Below, in pieces: positions 7,674-10,016 of a stretch of DNA of 10,016 bases; position 1 is the stretch's first letter, and every line of letters begins with the position of its first letter. Below the pieces are notes generated by a model. The model saw only the letters and a list, made by a program, of their open reading frames with translations. It was not told where the DNA came from and made no database searches. The stretch is from the NCBI GenBank assembly GCA_001929475.1, contig LXFE01000127.1:1-10016 (forward strand), written 5' to 3'. The position numbers and the translations under genes are program-made. The stretch comes from Neolecta irregularis DAH-3. Lineage: Eukaryota; Ascomycota; Neolectomycetes; Neolectales; Neolectaceae.

Positions 7674-8026
7674 CTACTTATGCAACCATTTGACCACATC
7701 CTCTTCACTATCATTCGAAGAAGCATATTCCCCTCTGCATTCGAATTGAAAAGTAAACCTAAGGCTGCTTCCGAAGAATGGGAACAATTTCAGGGTATCG
7801 ACTAGAAAATTCGCGATGGTGAAGGAGGCTACGTAGAGGCCGCCATTTTGTGGGTCAGATTTTAGTCCGTACAACCACCCGGGTTGCTAGCGGCTCATGC
7901 TAGTGGCTTGCATTTTTGGCCTTTTACTGTATCTCAATGACTAATGTTCAACTGGATATCAGGTACTAAAAGGCTCGAGAACATCTAGCTTACCTGAGAA
8001 TATACTTGATTTTCATAATCATCCAT
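7674..8026 (-). CDS. Unrecognised short gene or gene relic
   Basis: The 3' exon (7886-7674) reads as a convincing folded protein: QPGWLYGLKSDPQNGG, LYVASFTIANFLVDTLKLF and FTFQFECRGEY, ending SEEDVVKWLHK and a stop. Upstream an ATG at 8026 starts MDDYENQVYSQ, followed at once by a good donor (GTAAGC, 7993). Two models keep phase. In one, two introns of 42 nt (7993-7952, branch CCTGAT) and 41 nt (7927-7887) flank a 24-nt exon, but that exon contains one TGA. In the other, a single 107-nt intron (7993-7887) avoids the stop but is far longer than any other intron here. The frame is also open upstream of 8026 (ALFIFQSAQGP) to about 8110, so the true start may lie farther out, overlapping the opposite gene. 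Family unknown. If the two-intron model is right, it is a pseudogene with one nonsense change. Confidence 0.42.
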
Positions 8027-8047
8027 AGGACCTTGAGCTGACTGAAA

Positions 8048-8055
8048 TATAAATA
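8048..8055 (+). promoter_or_regulatory. TATA box of the small secreted-protein gene
   Basis: A perfect TATAAATA lies 31 bp upstream of the ATG at 8086. This spacing would give a very short leader, so transcription may start close to the ATG or downstream elements may add to it. Confidence 0.45.
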
Positions 8056-8085
8056 GTGCCCCTTGCTGATGGAATTTATATTTCA

Positions 8086-8536
8086 ATGAATCTTCTTCGT
8101 GACATTGCTTGCTTCGCCTTCATCATCTCTGCCACGAAAGACAATGAAGAAACAGAAGCTGACGCTTCCACTCAAACCTGGCACTTCTCACCCCTTCGGT
8201 CTCGCGAATTTTATCCTTTGTTTATTAAACACGAAAGAAGTAAGGAATATCTTGCCTGTGGTCTAGCCCCGAAATCACATGCGGACAATATTAGATGGGA
8301 TAGTTCTGGGTCTCAGAATTCCGGACATTTGTATTTTGGAACGACCAAGGCTCACTATGAAGAGAATGATGAGAGTAGAGCAGTCCTTTTTGTTGCAGCA
8401 AAATATCCTGCGGTATTTCAGTTGGAAGATTCCACGCTTATACACGATAAATCCAAGATTTGGTATAAGCCCTTTTTCGGTTGTGATAGAATATGTTCGC
8501 AAAAAACTTCAACATGTAGCATTGAAGGTAGCATAA
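8086..8536 (+). CDS. Candidate small secreted protein, possible RNase-like effector
   Basis: The ATG at 8086 opens MNLLRDIACFAFIISATKDN, which has a basic N-end and a short hydrophobic core like a signal peptide. The frame is uninterrupted to 8574 (162 aa) if unspliced. A 40-nt GT-AG intron (8480-8519, donor GTTGTG, acceptor TGTAG) is also possible and has the typical size for this window; splicing gives exons 8086-8479 and 8520-8536 and a 136-aa protein ending KPFFALKVA. The mature part holds KEYLACG, then RAVLFVAAKYPAVFQLED and IWYKPF. A Cys near the N-end, a Tyr-Pro-x-x-Phe and a following aromatic-Pro segment resemble the layout of the RNase T1/N1 fold and of RNase-like effectors of plant-pathogenic ascomycetes. 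This likeness is faint and no catalytic His/Glu set is evident. It stands alone, with its TATA box just upstream. Confidence 0.5.
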
Positions 8537-8605
8537 TTAGGAATTGTATGGGTCTATGTTTCACGCACAGTTGAACTGACAAGTATAGAACCGACCAGTG
8601 TTGCG

Positions 8606-8653
8606 ATGGGCCAAAGCCCATGGGGTTTTTGTAAAACATGGCCCATGGGCATG
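8606..8653. repeat. GC-rich palindrome cluster B (GCCCATGGGC)
   Basis: ATGGGC (8606-8611) and GCCCAT (8616-8621) form a tight hairpin with a CAAA loop. The perfect palindrome GCCCATGGGC follows at 8641-8650 within CATGGCCCATGGGCATG. The same 10-mer occurs in cluster A at 1172-1181, also together with a second hairpin. Confidence 0.6.
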
Positions 8654-8984
8654 TAACACACACGTTGATGCTGCCTGAAGATATGGTAGATCTGCTAGAT
8701 TCTCAAGTGGTGTTTGGATAGAAGAAAAGGAGCCGGTTGTTGTTATTGTGATATCTTCTACTTGCTTATGTGACGAAGGGGAAAAGTACCCGGCTACATA
8801 CCCAGCGAGAGAAAGAGCCACATCAGTAAAAGTAAAAAGATAAAAAAGGAATACATGAGTTCCCAAGCTCCCGTAAACTACCTAAGGTGACTGCCCAGTG
8901 CTCCGCATACTCCCGATAGCAAGGATACTCTGTGAAAAGCGATCACCAAAAGGATGAAGCTTCCGACCAGTACGATGGGCTAGC

Positions 8985-9025
8985 GATATGCGAGGGCGAG
9001 GAGGCAAGGTTTGGCGGGGTTGAGG
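8985..9025. repeat. G-rich, purine-skewed block 3 (short)
   Basis: A 40-bp stretch rich in GCGAGG and GGCGGGG words. It shares the 10-mer GGCGAGGAGG with block 4. Same orientation (G on the plus strand) as the other blocks. Confidence 0.35.
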
Positions 9026-9216
9026 ATACACATTCCCTATTCAGGATGAGCGAATGAAGAGAAAACAGACCAGGCAGGTGATTATTGCGAGTGAGTGGAT
9101 AATTGAAAAAGGATGAAAGAGCGTTATATTATGACTGACCGATTTTGGCATGGATGAGTGAAGGAATGTGATTTTGATCATGTGTACAACAGGCCTATAT
9201 GACGCTGTTTATAGCC

Positions 9217-9669
9217 CTAATGCCAAGGTGCTGGACATTGAGATAGCATCTGAACATCTGCAGATATATATGCGATTTCATCATGTGGTTCACTAGCAGG
9301 TATGATAACATAGTGACCTGACCCAAATGAAACGACCAATACACGAGAACAGTTGCTAGTTTCGTGCCTTTGAATGGCAAAGTAATACGAATTTGACTTA
9401 TATGCATAAGAAGCTTTGGGCCCATACAACTTGAGAAAGATCAATGCATGCTGATCAAAGGAGTTTGGAGAATTAGGAACTATACGAATCCATGGTTTGA
9501 GTGCAGAAATGAGTGACTTTCGATCGAGATTATGCGATAGCGAACCTTGTTTTAGACTACTCGAGGATTTAAGGTCGAAATCTTTCTCCGATAGTGCAGC
9601 AGCGTCCCAGAAATACTCGATAAAATTGCGGCAAATCTCTTCCTTGTTGGTATCACCGAGTGCAGTTGG
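9217..9669 (-). CDS. 5'-truncated coding frame of 150 codons, unrecognised
   Basis: The minus strand is open from 9669 to a TAG at 9217-9219. The translation looks fully protein-like: NKEEICRNFIEYFWDAAAL, then a Ser/Lys-rich segment, SLISALKPWIRIVPNSP, FDQHALIFLKLYGPKASYAY, YYFAIQRHETSN, RVLVVSFGSGHYVIIPASEP and IAYISADVQML. No ATG lies upstream of the protein-like start, and a TAG sits at 9670-9672. The CTAG there could be an intron acceptor, but no GT lies within the next 40-45 bases upstream, so an intron of the usual size cannot be drawn. The sequence beyond about 9690 is G-rich block 4. I infer a gene whose 5' part was lost or replaced. Family not recognised; the alternating strand-like C-terminal half suggests a beta-rich domain. 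Confidence 0.5.
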   Translation of the reverse strand, partial: PTALGDTNKEEICRNFIEYFWDAAALSEKDFDLKSSSSLKQGSLSHNLDRKSLISALKPWIRIVPNSPNSFDQHALIFLKLYGPKASYAYKSNSYYFAIQRHETSNCSRVLVVSFGSGHYVIIPASEPHDEIAYISADVQMLSQCPAPWH

Positions 9670-9689
9670 CTAGCACGTGTATCCATTCT

Positions 9690-9969
9690 AAGGGTTCGGG
9701 GGAGGAAAGCGGCGAGGCAGAAGTAGGGACCGGGGTGATGTAGCTGAGATTAGACTAGCGGGCAAGGAGACGGAAGGGAAGGTCGAGTGGATGCGGGTGA
9801 GTGAGGCGAGGGTGGATGGGAGGTGCGGGAGCAGGGCGTGAATGAGAGCAGGGCACTGCAGCAACTAGACGGCGAGGAGGGCCAAGCGGGTGGGGCTTTG
9901 AGGAGGCGGGCGGGTGCGGCAAGAAGAGTGAGAAGGGGAGTGTTGACCGGTCAAGGAGGGCAAGGCATA
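9690..9969. repeat. G-rich, purine-skewed block 4
   Basis: The longest block of its kind in the window, with GGCGAGG, GGCAAGG, GGAGGCGGG and GGGTG words on the plus strand. It contains a perfect 12-bp palindrome TTGACCGGTCAA at 9943-9954. Long minus-strand frames through it are Pro/Leu/Arg low complexity and are not genes. Confidence 0.5.
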
Positions 9970-10016
9970 GTGCAGGCACTGGGAGAGAGTGCAGGCACTG
10001 GGAGAGAGTGCAGGCA
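9970..10016. repeat. 19-bp tandem repeat (minisatellite), cut by window end
   Basis: The unit GTGCAGGCACTGGGAGAGA occurs exactly twice (9970-9988, 9989-10007) and begins a third time (10008-10016) where the window stops. Each unit contains the self-complementary GTGCAGGCAC (arms GTGC/GCAC). The full copy number is unknown. Confidence 0.85.

Larger units (their letters stand above)
8575..9216. other. Gene-poor stretch with palindromes and short repeats
   Basis: It holds palindrome cluster B (8606-8653), a small G-rich block at about 8985-9025 and a pair of related words, CCGACCAGTGTTGCGATGGG at 8591-8610 and CCGACCAGTACGATGGG at 8963-8979. A hydrophobic minus-strand frame (about 8866-8561) has no ATG at its start and runs through the palindromes, so it is not called. 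No gene is supported. Confidence 0.45.

Noticed and set aside
8561-8866. Hydrophobic minus-strand frame of about 100 codons
   Set aside because: No ATG at its start, it runs through palindrome cluster B, and its second half overlaps the complement of the secreted-protein tail without any family likeness.
9755-9979. Pro/Leu/Arg-rich minus-strand frame of 74 codons
   Set aside because: It is the complement of G-rich block 4 and has only low-complexity content.
1-10016. CRISPR array, tRNA, rRNA or bacterial operon signals
   Set aside because: No regularly spaced repeats, no tRNA T-loop with matching arms and no Shine-Dalgarno-led gene chains were found; spliced genes show the DNA is eukaryotic.

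Overview
This window looks like nuclear DNA of a filamentous fungus, most likely an ascomycete. The recognisable proteins are a fungal-type riboflavin-pathway DHBP synthase, a PBDC1/Ypl225w family protein and the C-terminal part of a fungal family 3 beta-glucosidase. All are split by very short spliceosomal introns. The best-supported introns are 33-42 nt long, mostly GT...AG, with fungal branch points such as CTAAC, CTGAC or CTCAC. No open reading frame track of this region is readable without splicing, so most gene models below were built by joining exons by hand and checking that phase and family motifs are kept.

Layout. 1-1200: gene-poor, with a degenerate ~84-bp direct repeat, a pyrimidine/purine-skewed stretch and a G-rich block. 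1140-1225: GC-rich palindromes. 1201-1551 (+): a protein-like open frame with no proper 5' end. 1810-1988 (+): a weak two-exon small gene. 2195-2962 (-): RIB3, DHBP synthase, 5 exons, 205 aa. 3126-3189: exact 24-bp direct repeat. 3501-4209 (-): PBDC1/Chp1-like protein, 7 exons, 155 aa. 4210-4392: its upstream region, with an E-box and an 18-bp palindrome. 4393-6200 (-): unrecognised 564-aa, 4-exon gene. 6201-6549: AT-rich, with a 30-bp tandem duplication. 6550-7350 (+): decayed C-terminal third of a GH3 beta-glucosidase. 7674-8026 (-): unrecognised short gene or gene relic. 8086-8536 (+): small candidate secreted protein behind a TATA box. 8600-8655: second cluster of GCCCATGGGC palindromes. 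9217-9669 (-): 150-codon open frame without a start, cut off at its 5' side by a G-rich block. 9690-10016: G-rich sequence ending in a 19-bp tandem repeat that runs off the window.

The middle (2195-6200) is a run of three same-strand intact genes with housekeeping roles for at least two of them: riboflavin synthesis and, by family, eEF1A biogenesis. The two flanks look like plastic accessory DNA: truncated or broken genes, palindromes, purine-skewed GC-rich blocks and a candidate effector. The points most worth checking are the uniformly tiny introns, two non-canonical introns in RIB3 (a GA-AG intron and a 33-nt GC-AG intron flanked by an 8-bp duplication), the small secreted protein, and the repeated pattern of coding relics ending at G-rich blocks.
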